A stretch of 64,000 nt of DNA from Variovorax sp. PBL-E5 (GCF_901827185.1 NZ_LR594671.1:5512001-5576000); one strand, 5' to 3'. Positions 54,541 to 63,553 are shown, counted from the stretch's first letter. Made by a program: numbers and translations. The notes: a model not told the origin generated them from the sequence alone.

Positions 54541-55842
54541 TCAGGCGATCGACACGATCAACAGCGACACCGACGCGGCCGCCATCGCCGCCGTGGCCAG
54601 CCAACCCGCGACCCGCCATTTGGCGGGCAGCACCATCTTGCCCATGACCTGGGTGCTGGTGGCGGCGATCATCACCGCCACCATCACCGGCACCGAGATC
54701 ACCGCGTTGATCACCGCCGCCCAGTAGAGCGCCGAGATCGGATTCAACCCCGAGACACTGATGGCGAGCCCGACGACCATCGCCAACGCGAGGATGCCGT
54801 AGAAGCTGCGCGCCTTCGCCAGCGGCAGGTCGAGCCCCTTGCGCCAGTGGAAGTAGCTGGCCACCGCATTCGCCGCCGAGCCGGCCAGCACCGGCAGCGC
54901 CAGCATGCCGGTGCCGAGGATGCCGAGCGCGAACAGCACGAAGGCGGCGTCACCGGCGATCGGGCGCAGCGCCTCGGCCGCCTGCTTCGTGGTCTCGATG
55001 TGGGTCAGGCCGTGCGCGTGCAGCGTGGCGGCGGTCGCGGTGATCATGAAGAAGGCGATCAGGTTCGAGAAGCCCATGCCGATCGCCGTGTCCAGCCTGA
55101 GGCGCCGGAACTGGCGCCGCGCCTGCTCCGGCGCGATGCGCAGCGGATGGTCTTCCGGCACGCGGTTGATCTCCTCCACCTCCTGCGAGGCCTGCCAGAA
55201 GAAGAGGTAGGGACTGATGGTGGTGCCGAGGATGGCGACGATGGTGGTGACGTAGTCCCTGTTCCATTGAAAGGACGGCGTGAAGGTGCCCTTCATCGCG
55301 GCCGCCCAGTCCACGTGCACCGAGAACACCACGCCCACATAGGCGAACAGCGAGAGCGTCAGCCACTTCAGGATGCGCACATAGCGCTCGTAGGGCAGGA
55401 ACACCTGCAGCACCAGCGACAGCGCGCCGAAGCCCAGCGCGTATGCGCCCGCCGGCCCGGACGCCACCATCGCGGCCGAGTCGCCCATCGCGCTCAGGTC
55501 GGCGCCAAGGTTGATCACGTTGGCGACCAGCAGCAGCATCACCAGCGAGGCCACCAGCCAGCGCGGACAGAAGCGCGCGAAGGTTTCGGTGAGACCCTTG
55601 CCGGTCACGCGGCCGATGCGCGCGCTGGCGAGCTGGATGCCCATCATCAGCGGATAGGCGAGCAGCAGCGTCCAGCCGACGCCGTAGCCGAGTTGCGCGC
55701 CGGCCTGCGAGTAGGTCGCGATGCCGCTCGGGTCGTCGTCCGCCGCGCCGGTGATCAGGCCCGGCCCGAGCTGGGTCCACCAGCGTTGGCGGGCGGCGGG
55801 GACCGCGATGTCGGGCGTCGCGGGCAGGGGCGGATGGTTCAC
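54541..55842 (-). CDS. NRAMP-family divalent metal transporter
   Basis: 433 residues from a GTG start at 55842, with GGAG 7 nt upstream. About 11 membrane helices. The first-helix motif is ADDDPSGIATYSQAGAQLGYG; the DPSG Asp is the metal ligand family signature (usually DPGN). TTISPYLFFWQASQEVEE is helix 6-like. These transporters move Mn, Fe or similar ions with protons, although the DPSG variant is typical of a bacterial NRAMP-related group whose substrate is less sure (Mg or Mn). The long upstream open frame is not coding. Confidence 0.85.
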   Translation of the reverse strand: MNHPPLPATPDIAVPAARQRWWTQLGPGLITGAADDDPSGIATYSQAGAQLGYGVGWTLLLAYPLMMGIQLASARIGRVTGKGLTETFARFCPRWLVASLVMLLLVANVINLGADLSAMGDSAAMVASGPAGAYALGFGALSLVLQVFLPYERYVRILKWLTLSLFAYVGVVFSVHVDWAAAMKGTFTPSFQWNRDYVTTIVAILGTTISPYLFFWQASQEVEEINRVPEDHPLRIAPEQARRQFRRLRLDTAIGMGFSNLIAFFMITATAATLHAHGLTHIETTKQAAEALRPIAGDAAFVLFALGILGTGMLALPVLAGSAANAVASYFHWRKGLDLPLAKARSFYGILALAMVVGLAISVSGLNPISALYWAAVINAVISVPVMVAVMIAATSTQVMGKMVLPAKWRVAGWLATAAMAAASVSLLIVSIA

Positions 55843-55963
55843 GAAGACTCCGTTCAATCGCGTACGGACCTTCGCCTGCGCGGCCGGCCCGGGCCATCGG
55901 TGCGCACCGCGCAGCCTTGTGGGACTTCGTCGAGTCTGCCCGGCCGCGCGGGCTCCAACAGGG

Positions 55964-56299
55964 CTAAGGCACGGGCACCATGTCACCGATGCGCGGGAAC
56001 GGCGGCGCCGTCGAAGGCCCGGCGCGCAGCGCGCAGAAGGGCCGGCCTTCGACCGTTGCCCAGACGCAGGCGCGGATGCATTCGATGACGATGCCGGGAT
56101 CCTGCGTCGGCGGCACGGTGCGGATCGGGATGCGCATACCGGCCTACAAGCCCGAGTGGCACACGTGCAGCACCACGTACCCCAGCGAATGCCAGAAGAG
56201 GGCTTCGCCCTGCGCGGTGCAGAAAACGACGCTGCCGTTGGGGCCGAAGCATTCGAAGCCACGCACGTTGCCGGCAGGAACCGAGTTGATGTTGTCCAT
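55964..56299 (-). pseudogene. Small gene interrupted by an in-frame amber codon (or two tandem mini-genes)
   Basis: From an ATG at 56299 with AGGAG 11 nt upstream, a frame encodes MDNINSVPAGNVRGFECFG to HVCHSGL and stops at a TAG (56144-56146). The same frame then continues from ATG 56137 (MRIPIRTVPPTQDPGIVIE) to TAG at 55964. Both parts have GC-rich third positions, Cys/Phe/Val-rich content and similar style, so they look like halves of one protein of about 111 residues. Alternatively they are two genes of 51 and 57 residues separated by 6 nt, the second without a ribosome site. No known domain. Confidence 0.5.
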
Positions 56300-56521
56300 G
56301 ATGCGGCTCTCCTATGGCCTTGAGTTGTAGGCGCGGATGCGCGCGGCGGCCAGCGGGCGTTGGCCCGGAACGGCGTGGTCCGTTGGACGCAGACGCTGTC
56401 CGCTTTCATCCGCCGTGCGCTCGTCATGCGCGCCTACAGGCATCGGAAGGCGGCGATGGCCGGGGCGCGTTCGCGCTTCGACGGAAAATGGCGGCCTTTG
56501 CGTCTTCCACCCGAACAGCCC

Positions 56522-57001
56522 ATGAAAATCCTGAAAGACACCGCCGTCACCCTCCGCTACAAGGTCGCCGACCTCGGCACCGGCAAACTCATCGAGCAGG
56601 GCAGCGACCCCATGGTCTATCTGCACGGCGGCTACGACAACACCTTCCCGAAGATCGAGGCCGCACTGGAAGGCCAGGAGCCCGGCTTCCAGGCCACCCT
56701 CGCACTGCAGCCCGAAGACGCCTTCGGCCCGCGCGACGAATCCCTGGTGCGGACCATCTCGAAGGCCGACTTCCCGCCCGGCGTGAAGGTCGGCGGCCAG
56801 CTCGAGGGCCGCAACGATCAAGGCGAGCCGCAGGTCTTCACCGTGATGAAGATCAAGGGCCCGCAGGTGATCCTCGACGGCAACCACCCGCTCGCGGGCA
56901 AGGCGCTCAAGTTCAGCATGACGGTGACCGGCGTGCGCGCCGCGACCGAGGAGGAGATCGCGCACCGGCATGTGCATGGGGATCACGGGCACCATCACTG
57001 A
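56522..57001 (+). CDS. SlyD-like FKBP-type peptidyl-prolyl isomerase
   Basis: 159 residues. The FKBP half opens MKILKDTAVTLRYKVADLGTG and includes PMVYLHGGYDN and EPGFQATLALQPEDAFGPRD (insert-in-flap region), followed by KFSMTVTGVRAATEEEIAHRH. The end HRHVHGDHGHHH is a short metal-binding His-rich tail, like that of SlyD. It catalyses proline cis-trans isomerisation and can chaperone; nickel binding is possible. The start at 56522 gives the standard N-terminus; longer in-frame starts lack homology. Confidence 0.9.
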   Translation: MKILKDTAVTLRYKVADLGTGKLIEQGSDPMVYLHGGYDNTFPKIEAALEGQEPGFQATLALQPEDAFGPRDESLVRTISKADFPPGVKVGGQLEGRNDQGEPQVFTVMKIKGPQVILDGNHPLAGKALKFSMTVTGVRAATEEEIAHRHVHGDHGHHH

Positions 57002-57119
57002 CCCTGCGCGCCATCCAGCGCGAGCCGCCCTTCATTTTTCCCGCGCCTGCCGATAGCCATCGGAAGACACGACGACACGCAGGCCTGATCGCCGGCCGAC
57101 CGGCCGGTGCGGCGGCGCC

Positions 57120-57803
57120 TCAGGCGCGCTGCGGCAGGTCGCGCAGCGCGTGACGGATGGTCGCCAGCCCGCGCAGCAGGTGCCGGTCCAGTTCCTCGAG
57201 CATCGCATCGAGGTCGTCGCCCGTGGCCAGGGTCATGAACAGACGATGGTTCTCCGCGAAGTCGGGCTTGGGCGCGTGCGTGAGCTGGCAGATCGTGAAG
57301 CCGAGCTGGATCTTCTGCGTCAGCTGCCCCCACACGTCGAGCAGCAGCTTGTTGCCGCAGCGCTCGTAGACCAGGCCATGGAAGTGCGCCTCGGCGGCGC
57401 TCTCGCGCTGCAGATCGTTGCTTCTCGCTGCATCGGCCAGTACCTCATAGCGCGCGGCCATCTCGCTGCGGAACGCGTCGTCGCGCTGCGGCCAGAGGCG
57501 GATGAAGGCCTGCTTTTCCATGATGCGGCGCACTTCGTAGACATCGCTCATGGCCTGTTCGTCGATGTCGGTCACATAGGTGCCGGCATAGGGACGGTTG
57601 ACCAGCAGCCCGGTTTCGATGAGCTCGCGGATGGCTTCGCGCAGCAGCCCGCGGCTGACGCCGAACTGGGTCGCGAAGTGGCTTTCGATCAGCTGCGTGC
57701 CGGGCGCGATCTTGCCGGTGAGGATGGCGCTGCGCAGCGTCTGGGCCACGTAGTCCCGCCGCGTGGCAGAGGGCGCGGGTGCGAAGTCGGGGAGAGTTTT
57801 CAT
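57120..57803 (-). CDS. GntR-family (FCD) transcriptional regulator
   Basis: 227 residues. The winged helix has YVAQTLRSAILTGKIAPGTQLIE, FATQFGVSRGLLREAIREL and RPYAGTYVTDID; the FCD domain has AEAHFHGLVYERCGNKLLLD. FCD regulators bind small organic acids or amino acids and usually repress adjacent catabolic genes. It is the last gene of the minus-strand ABC/aminotransferase set (direction 62011 to 57120), separated from it by a copy of the intergenic repeat. A perfect inverted repeat at the head of that operon is a candidate target. Confidence 0.88.
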   Translation of the reverse strand: MKTLPDFAPAPSATRRDYVAQTLRSAILTGKIAPGTQLIESHFATQFGVSRGLLREAIRELIETGLLVNRPYAGTYVTDIDEQAMSDVYEVRRIMEKQAFIRLWPQRDDAFRSEMAARYEVLADAARSNDLQRESAAEAHFHGLVYERCGNKLLLDVWGQLTQKIQLGFTICQLTHAPKPDFAENHRLFMTLATGDDLDAMLEELDRHLLRGLATIRHALRDLPQRA

Positions 57804-57858
57804 ATCGAGAGTTCAACCAGGTTCGCACGACGCGCGACACGTGAAACGCGAGGCCCAA

Positions 57859-57950
57859 GCCTGGAACACCGCGGAACCGGCTTTGCCGGGCCGCTGGTGT
57901 TGCCCCCGGAGAGGGGGTGAGCGGCCACACGAAGTGGGCAAGCCTGGGGA
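57859..57950. repeat. Intergenic hairpin repeat, copy 2
   Basis: About 92 bp similar to 36494-36588: shared blocks are GGAACACCGCGGA, CCGGCT, GTGTTGCCCCCGG, CACGAAGTG and AGCCTGGGG. The outer AACACC/GGTGTT stem and inner GCGG/CCGC and CCGGC/GCCGG stems are kept. It lies between the gntR start and the stop of the first permease gene of the ABC operon. Confidence 0.75.
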
Positions 57951-57958
57951 TGAATCAT

Positions 57959-58627
57959 CTAATTCCCGCGCAGGGCGAGGCGCTTTTCTATCCGGCTCGC
58001 AAGGTAGGCACCCGGATAGATGAGGACGAAGTACACCACAGCTACCGCCGTGAGGATCTCGAGCGGCCGGTAGAAGGCGGCGCTGAGCGCGCGGCCCTGG
58101 TACATCAGCTCGTGCACGGCGATCACCGATGCGATCGAGGTGTTCTTCGCCAGCTCGATGCCGCGGTTGGTGAAGGCAGGCAGCATGCGCTTGAACACCT
58201 GCGGCAGCACCACGCGGCGCAGCACCTGCGCCGGCTGCATGCCGATCGCGCGCGCGCCCTCCCACTGGCCGCGCGGCAGCGAGGCAATGCCGCCGCGGAA
58301 GATCTCGGAACAATAGGCCGAGGCATTGAGCATCAGCGCCAGCAGCGCCGCGACGAAGGGGCTCAGCTGCCAGCCGGTGACGATCGGGAACGCATAGAAG
58401 AACCACACGAGCTGGATCAGCACCGGGACGTTGCGGAACAACTCCATGTACCCGCGCGTGGCCGCGCCCAGCGCGCGGTTCTTCGACAGCGCGCCGAGCG
58501 CGACGACCAGGCCGATGAGCATCGCCGACGGAAACGCCACCACCCACAGCCCCGCGGTGACGCCGATGCCCTTGAGCAGCACGGGCCAGTTCTGCAGGAC
58601 GGCCGAGAAGTCCCAGGTGAATTCCAT
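57959..58627 (-). CDS. Polar amino-acid ABC permease (HisM/GltK-type)
   Basis: 222 residues, about five membrane helices. The HisMQ-type signature is ARAIGMQPAQVLRRVVLPQVFKRMLPAF, and the N-terminus MEFTWDFSAVLQNWPVLLKGIGVTAGL is typical of glutamate/aspartate importer permeases. It is 3 nt after the partner permease gene and forms the channel with it. It is the last gene before the regulator gene. Confidence 0.92.
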   Translation of the reverse strand: MEFTWDFSAVLQNWPVLLKGIGVTAGLWVVAFPSAMLIGLVVALGALSKNRALGAATRGYMELFRNVPVLIQLVWFFYAFPIVTGWQLSPFVAALLALMLNASAYCSEIFRGGIASLPRGQWEGARAIGMQPAQVLRRVVLPQVFKRMLPAFTNRGIELAKNTSIASVIAVHELMYQGRALSAAFYRPLEILTAVAVVYFVLIYPGAYLASRIEKRLALRGN

Positions 58628-58630
58628 GCC

Positions 58631-59311
58631 TCAGCTCCCCATCGGCCGCGTCGAGACGGCGAGCCGGTGTTCGAGCAGGCGCGCGCCCACGCTCAGCGCC
58701 AGCAGCGTGAGGAAGAAGATCGCAGCCACCACGGTGTAGACCTCCAGCGGGCGGAAGGTGATCGAGTTGACCTGCATCGCCTGGTAGAGCAGGTCGGAAT
58801 AGGCGAGCGTCGAGGCGAGCGCGGTGGTCTTGATGAGCTCGAACGAGCGCTCCATGAAAGGCGGCAGCATGCGCGCCAGGGCCTGCGGTAGCACCACGCG
58901 CCGCAGCGCCTGGTGCGAGGCCATGCCGATGGCGCGCGCAGCCTCCCACTGGCCGCGCTCGATCGACACCAATCCGCCGCGGAACACTTCGGCGAAGAAG
59001 GCACCCGACTGGGTCGACAGCGCGATGACGGCCGCGACGTACGGATCGAGGCTCACACCGATGAGCACCGGCAGCGCATAGAAGGCCCAGAAGAAATGCA
59101 CCAGCGGCGGCGTGTTGCGGTAGAACTCGATGATCCACAGCGCCGGCTTCGCAAGCCACGCCCGGCCCGACAGGCGCAGCGCTGCGAGCAGCGCGCCGAA
59201 CACCACGCCGAGCACGATCGCGACCGCGGCGATCTTCAGCGTGCCGGCGAACCCGGCCAGCAGCATGTCGCGGTGCGACCAGACGCCGCTGAAATCCCAC
59301 TGGTAGTTCAT
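58631..59311 (-). CDS. Polar amino-acid ABC permease (HisQ/GltJ-type)
   Basis: 226 residues with membrane helices and the EAA loop RAIGMASHQALRRVVLPQALARMLPPF. The N-terminus MNYQWDFSGVWSHRDMLLAG is similar in style to its partner. It makes the permease heterodimer. It lies 24 nt after the binding-protein gene. Family supports import of polar amino acids, opines or related compounds. Confidence 0.92.
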   Translation of the reverse strand: MNYQWDFSGVWSHRDMLLAGFAGTLKIAAVAIVLGVVFGALLAALRLSGRAWLAKPALWIIEFYRNTPPLVHFFWAFYALPVLIGVSLDPYVAAVIALSTQSGAFFAEVFRGGLVSIERGQWEAARAIGMASHQALRRVVLPQALARMLPPFMERSFELIKTTALASTLAYSDLLYQAMQVNSITFRPLEVYTVVAAIFFLTLLALSVGARLLEHRLAVSTRPMGS

Positions 59312-59335
59312 GCCGTCGCACCCGCTCTCGTGCCG

Positions 59336-60187
59336 CTACTGGCCCAGGGTTTCCTTCATCACGCCCGGCACGGTCGCCGGGTCGATGCCCTTGGTCTTGA
59401 GGTACTGGCCATAGAGCGCCTGCGTCTGGCCCGACGCGTAGAGCTTGCCGATGATGGTGTCGAGCTGGTTGCGAAAGCCCGGGTCGGCCTCGCGCCGAAT
59501 GCCCACGCTGGTGGGCAGTGCGACCACGGGCTGCGGCACCTGGACGCGGCCCTTGCGGATCTTCGAGTAGGCGATCACCAGCGCCGGGTGATAGAAGCCG
59601 ATGGCATCGACGCGGCCGGTCATGAAGGCGGCCACCGTTTCGTCGGTGTTGGTGAAGCGCTCGATCTTGGCGTTCGGCAGGCGCTTGGTGAGGTCGCGGT
59701 CGGTCGCGGTGCCGAGTGCGACGCCGATGCGGACTTCGGGCTTGTCGAGGTCGGACCAGTTCCTGGCGACGAGGCCGTCCTTCGCGAGCACGCCCTGTGC
59801 GTACCAGAGCAGCGGGTTGCTCGGAAAGTCGACCGCCTTCTTGCGCTCGTCGGTGGCGTCGAGCACGAACATCGCATCGATCTGGCCCGCCTGCAGCGCG
59901 GCCACGCAGTTGCCCCAGGTGGTTTCGACCGGCGTCATCTTCACGCCCATGTCCTTGGCGACCTGCTCGCCGAGCAGCACGCCGAGACCGGTCCACTGGC
60001 CGGACGAGGGATCGCGGTAGTACCACGGATCGCCGGGCGCGACGCCGATGCGCAGCTCGCCGGACTGCTTGACCTTCTGCAACGTGGCGGTCTGCGCAGC
60101 GGCGCCGAGGCTCGCGAGAGAAAGCGATGCGCCGAGCGCAAGGGTCAGGGCACGACGCTGGCGCTGGAAAGAGGTCTTGGCGTTCAT
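59336..60187 (-). CDS. Amino-acid-type ABC substrate-binding protein
   Basis: 283 residues from ATG 60187, with AGGAAA 6 nt upstream. The signal peptide ALTLALGASLSLASLGAAAQ precedes a family 3 solute-binding fold: SGELRIGVAPGDPWYYRDPSS, GLGVLLGEQVAKDMGVKM and LQAGQIDAMFVLDATDERKKAV. The periplasmic protein captures a polar amino acid or analogue. A longer frame beginning at 60232 adds a non-signal-like stretch. It is in the middle of the six-gene operon. Confidence 0.91.
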   Translation of the reverse strand: MNAKTSFQRQRRALTLALGASLSLASLGAAAQTATLQKVKQSGELRIGVAPGDPWYYRDPSSGQWTGLGVLLGEQVAKDMGVKMTPVETTWGNCVAALQAGQIDAMFVLDATDERKKAVDFPSNPLLWYAQGVLAKDGLVARNWSDLDKPEVRIGVALGTATDRDLTKRLPNAKIERFTNTDETVAAFMTGRVDAIGFYHPALVIAYSKIRKGRVQVPQPVVALPTSVGIRREADPGFRNQLDTIIGKLYASGQTQALYGQYLKTKGIDPATVPGVMKETLGQ

Positions 60188-60244
60188 GGGGTTTCCTGTG
60201 GTGGAGGGAGCGGGTTGAAAGAATGCGCGCACACGCTCGCGCGC

Positions 60245-61195
60245 TCAGGCGGGCCGGTCCAGCGGCCAGTGGACGTCGTCGGCGCGCGCGATGTATTGGC
60301 GATACAGCGCATCGAGCCGCTGGATCACGGGCCCCGGCGGCAGTGCGCGCCCGTCGACCGAGGCCACGGGCGTGAGGCCGGCCAGCGTGCCGGTGACGAA
60401 GGCCTCGTCGGCCGCGTAGACCTCGGCCAGCGTGAAGTCGCCTTCGTGCACCTCGATGCCCGCTTCGCGCGCGAGGCGCACCAGGGTCGCGCGCGTGATG
60501 CCGTTGAAGCAGTAGCGGCCCGAGGAGGTCCACAGCGCACCGCGGCGCACCACGAAGAAGTTGGTGGAATTGCAGCTCGACACGAAGCCGTGCGGATCCA
60601 GCATCAGTGCCTCGTCGGCCCCGGCCTGGATCGCCTGGATCAGCGCCTGGATCAGGTTGAGCCGGCTGTGCGAGTTGAGCCTGAGGTCGAACACGTCGGG
60701 CGCGCTGCAGCGCATCGTCGAGGTGAAGAGCCGGAGCCCGCGCTGCTTGGCCTCGGCCGTGACCACCTTGTGCTCGGCCACGCAGACGATGGTGGCGCCG
60801 CCGATGATGAAGCGCGGGTCCTGGTTGGGCGTCTTCTTCACGCCGCGCGTGATCATGAGCCGCGCGTGCGCGCCGTCGCGCATGCCGTTTCGGACGAAGG
60901 TGTCGATCACCAGCTGCTTGACCTCGGCGCGGGTCTTGCCGATGTCGAGCGCGATGGAACGCGCGCCGTCGAACAGGCGCTCGATGTGGGCGTCGAAGGA
61001 CACGACGCGGCCGTCGACCAGCCGCACGCCTTCCCAGACGCCGTCGCCGCACACGTAGCCGGCATCGAAGATCGACACGGTGGCCTCGTTGCGCGGCACG
61101 AACTCGCCGTTGAGATAGACCCGCACCGCGTCGTTGCGCGCGTCGGGCGTGTAGGCCTGGGAGCTGGTGGTCGAAGGGGTGCTGGCGGCTTGCAT
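60245..61195 (-). CDS. Class IV aminotransferase-like protein lacking the usual PLP lysine
   Basis: 316 residues. The fold-type IV signature is clear: VYLNGEFVPRNEATVSIFDAG, YVCGDGVWEGVRL and ADEAFVTGTLAGLTPV. The segment that normally carries the PLP-binding Lys (before an NxL-type helix) reads LRLNSHSRLNLIQALIQ and contains only Arg, with no Lys in the next 40 residues. The partner acidic site also reads FVSSCNSTNFF. So it may be inactive, or work by a non-lysine mechanism, or bind a substrate as a regulator. It is co-transcribed with an amino-acid importer, so it would act on the imported compound. Confidence 0.78.
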   Translation of the reverse strand: MQAASTPSTTSSQAYTPDARNDAVRVYLNGEFVPRNEATVSIFDAGYVCGDGVWEGVRLVDGRVVSFDAHIERLFDGARSIALDIGKTRAEVKQLVIDTFVRNGMRDGAHARLMITRGVKKTPNQDPRFIIGGATIVCVAEHKVVTAEAKQRGLRLFTSTMRCSAPDVFDLRLNSHSRLNLIQALIQAIQAGADEALMLDPHGFVSSCNSTNFFVVRRGALWTSSGRYCFNGITRATLVRLAREAGIEVHEGDFTLAEVYAADEAFVTGTLAGLTPVASVDGRALPPGPVIQRLDALYRQYIARADDVHWPLDRPA

Positions 61196-61228
61196 GGGGT
61201 TCCTGGGCTGTATCGGTCGGATCGGGAT

Positions 61229-62011
61229 TCAGAAGCGGAAGGCGGTGAAGCGCTCGAGGAAGCGCTGCGTGCGCTCCTCTTTCGGGTGCTTGAGCACCTC
61301 GTCGGGCGTGCCGCTTTCGTGCAGCAGGCCGTCGGCGAGGAACACCACCTTGTTGGCGAAGTGGTAGGCGAAGCCGAGCTCGTGCGTGACCAGCAGCATG
61401 GTCCGCCCTTCCTCGGCGAGGTCGCGGATGGTGGCGAGCACTTCGCCCACCAGCTCGGGGTCGAGCGAAGAAGTCGGCTCGTCGAACAGCAGCATCTCGG
61501 GTTCCATCGCGAGCGCGCGGGCGATCGCGACCCGCTGCTGCTGGCCGCCGGAGAGATGGCCCGGGTAGGCATCCGCCTTGTCCGAGAGGCCGACCTTGCC
61601 GAGCTGCCTGAGGGCCTGCTCGCGCGCCAGTGGCGCGGCGATGTGCTTGACGGTGACGAGCCCTTCCATCACGTTCTGCAGCACCGTCATGTGCGGGAAC
61701 AGGTTGAACTGCTGGAACACCATGCCGACCTGCCTGCGCACGTCGCTCAGTTCCGAACGGCCATAGCGCATCTCGCCGTCGCGCCCGGCCGGCCGGCCGA
61801 TCGGCTGCCCCTTGAGGATGATCTGGCCCGCGCTCGGCATCTCCATGAAATTGAGGCAGCGCAGCAGCGTGCTCTTGCCGGAGCCGCTCGACCCGATGAT
61901 GGCGATGCGGTCGCCGCGCTGGACATCGAGGTCGATGCCGCGCAGCACGTGGTGGTCGCCGAAGCGCTTGTGCAGGGCCTGGATGCGGAGGACGGGATCG
62001 GCGTCGGTCAT
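61229..62011 (-). CDS. Amino-acid-type ABC importer ATP-binding protein (GlnQ-like)
   Basis: 260 residues from ATG 62011. Walker [17 protein letters not shown]-loop [12 protein letters not shown], signature [15 protein letters not shown], Walker [17 protein letters not shown] and H-loop VTHELG are typical of the GlnQ/HisP group. It energises the two permeases encoded downstream. It is the first gene of the operon and lies next to a perfect inverted repeat. A longer frame to 62101 would include that repeat and is unlikely. Confidence 0.93.
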   Translation of the reverse strand: MTDADPVLRIQALHKRFGDHHVLRGIDLDVQRGDRIAIIGSSGSGKSTLLRCLNFMEMPSAGQIILKGQPIGRPAGRDGEMRYGRSELSDVRRQVGMVFQQFNLFPHMTVLQNVMEGLVTVKHIAAPLAREQALRQLGKVGLSDKADAYPGHLSGGQQQRVAIARALAMEPEMLLFDEPTSSLDPELVGEVLATIRDLAEEGRTMLLVTHELGFAYHFANKVVFLADGLLHESGTPDEVLKHPKEERTQRFLERFTAFRF

Positions 62012-62029
62012 GAGTCGGGGAGTGTACGA

Positions 62030-62049
62030 ATTGTCGAACAATCGACAAT
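62030..62049 (-). promoter_or_regulatory. Inverted-repeat operator upstream of the ABC/aminotransferase operon
   Basis: ATTGTCGA (62030-62037) and TCGACAAT (62042-62049) are perfect 8-bp arms with a 4-nt spacer, ending 19 nt before the operon's first ATG. The shape (TTGT-N-ACAA) resembles sites bound by GntR/FCD regulators. The FCD regulator gene at the end of the operon is the obvious candidate ligand. Confidence 0.65.
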
Positions 62050-62204
62050 CGGTAGTTCTACGAATGATGCAACTCGCATGCCAGCCCGTCGGCGGCGGCA
62101 TGCACTCAGCCCGCGGCGATGTCGGCCTTCAGCGTTCCATTCGCAGGCCAGTGCGTCCCGGCTGTCGCTCTTTCGGGCGGCGCTTTCACCCCCATTTGCG
62201 AGCC

Positions 62205-63266
62205 ATGACCACCACCAGCCCCATCCTTCAGATCAAGGCCCTCGGCTTCCCCTGGGAAACGATCGATCCGTTCCTTTTCTGCGTCTACCACGACGACGCC
62301 TACCCGAAGGCCAATGCAGCAATGGGCCCCGACGCCTCGCTGGCAGGACGCGACCTGGGGCAGGACTTCAGCCGCAAGGACGGCTGGAGCATGTACCACG
62401 GCAACCCGGTGCCGGGCTTTCCGGGGCATCCGCACCGCGGCTTCGAGACCGTGACCATCGTGCGCAAGGGCCTGATCGACCACTCGGATTCGCTCGGCGC
62501 GGCGGCCCGCTTCGGCGGCGGCGACGTGCAGTGGCTGACGGCCGGCAAGGGCATCGTCCATTCGGAGATGTTCCCGCTGCTCGATGCGGCGGCGCCGAAT
62601 CCGCTGGAGCTGTTCCAGATCTGGCTCAACCTGCCGGCGCGCAGCAAGATGGCCGAGCCGCACTTCACCATGTTCTGGTCCGAGGACATCCCGCGCTTCA
62701 CCGCGACGGATGGCGAAGGCCGCCGCACCGAGGTCGCGAGCATCGCGGGGCGGATCGCGCCGGTGGACGGCGAGCCGGGCCAGGGCGGCCCGCTGGCGCC
62801 GCCGCCCGATTCCTGGGCCTCGCAGCCCGACGCCGATCTCGCGATCTGGACGATCCGGATGGAAGCCGGCGCGCGCTGGACCCTGCCGCCCGCGACCGGC
62901 GAGGGCACGCGCCGCAGCCTCTACTTCTTCAAGGGCCGCTCGGTGTCGGTGGCCGGCCAGGCGGTGGACGGCCATGCCGCCATCGAGTTGCGCGCGGATG
63001 CCGCGGTCGAACTGGTCAACGGCGACGAGGCGAGCGAATTCCTGGTGCTGCAGGGCCGGCCGATCGGCGAGCCGGTGGCGCAGTACGGCCCCTTCGTGAT
63101 GAACACGCAGGCCGAGATCGCGCAGACCATGGCCGACTACCGCCGCACCGAGTTCGGCGGCTGGCCGTGGCCCGACCACGCACCGGTGCATGGCCGAGAC
63201 CCGGCGCGCTTCGCGCGGCATCCGGACGGGCGCGAGGAAAAGCCGCTGGCAGATCCGGCACGCTGA
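62205..63266 (+). CDS. Pirin-family protein
   Basis: 353 residues, two cupin domains. The N-terminal metal-binding motif is HPHRGFETVT (two His) with GKGIVHSEMFP supplying further ligands. Pirins are iron-dependent quercetin 2,3-dioxygenase-like proteins or redox-sensitive cofactors, and the activity of bacterial members is mostly unproven. Length is above the usual 230-290 because of an insertion around residues 165-210 (GEGRRTEVASIAG to PDSWASQPDAD). The gene stands alone, divergent from the ABC operon and convergent with a small unknown gene. Confidence 0.88.
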   Translation: MTTTSPILQIKALGFPWETIDPFLFCVYHDDAYPKANAAMGPDASLAGRDLGQDFSRKDGWSMYHGNPVPGFPGHPHRGFETVTIVRKGLIDHSDSLGAAARFGGGDVQWLTAGKGIVHSEMFPLLDAAAPNPLELFQIWLNLPARSKMAEPHFTMFWSEDIPRFTATDGEGRRTEVASIAGRIAPVDGEPGQGGPLAPPPDSWASQPDADLAIWTIRMEAGARWTLPPATGEGTRRSLYFFKGRSVSVAGQAVDGHAAIELRADAAVELVNGDEASEFLVLQGRPIGEPVAQYGPFVMNTQAEIAQTMADYRRTEFGGWPWPDHAPVHGRDPARFARHPDGREEKPLADPAR

Positions 63267-63301
63267 GGGGCGGACGGACCGCTGCCGCAGCGCCGGTCCG
63301 C

Positions 63302-63553
63302 TCAGATCGCCCTCGAAGCCTCGGCGCCCGCAACCGTCATGCCGAGGGCGAACTCGCTCCGCGACGCGGAGGCCTGATGGTCGATGTCCGCGCGCAGGAT
63401 CTCGTCGAGCATCGGCAGCTTGCCGCTGTCCAGCCGCGCTGCGACCACCGACACGACCGCGCCATGCAGGATCGGCATCATGGTGCGTCCGTCCAGGTAG
63501 GCGCGGACCAGCGCGTCCGCGGCGAGTTCGGATGGAGTCATTGCGAGGGTCAT
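63302..63553 (-). CDS. Small protein of unknown function
   Basis: 83 residues from ATG 63553, with GGAG 8 nt upstream. It reads MTLAMTPSELAADALVRAYLDG, GAVVSVVAARLDSGKLPMLDEIL and EFALGMTVAGAEASRAI, mainly helical, with no signal or known domain. Good third-position GC and a proper ribosome site support coding. It diverges from the Crp-like gene. Confidence 0.55.
   Translation of the reverse strand: MTLAMTPSELAADALVRAYLDGRTMMPILHGAVVSVVAARLDSGKLPMLDEILRADIDHQASASRSEFALGMTVAGAEASRAI

Noticed and set aside
57813..62048. Open frames of over 1400 codons on both strands across the ABC/aminotransferase operon
   Set aside because: They run through several well-identified genes in other phases and contain Arg/His/Gly/Pro-rich, motif-free sequence.
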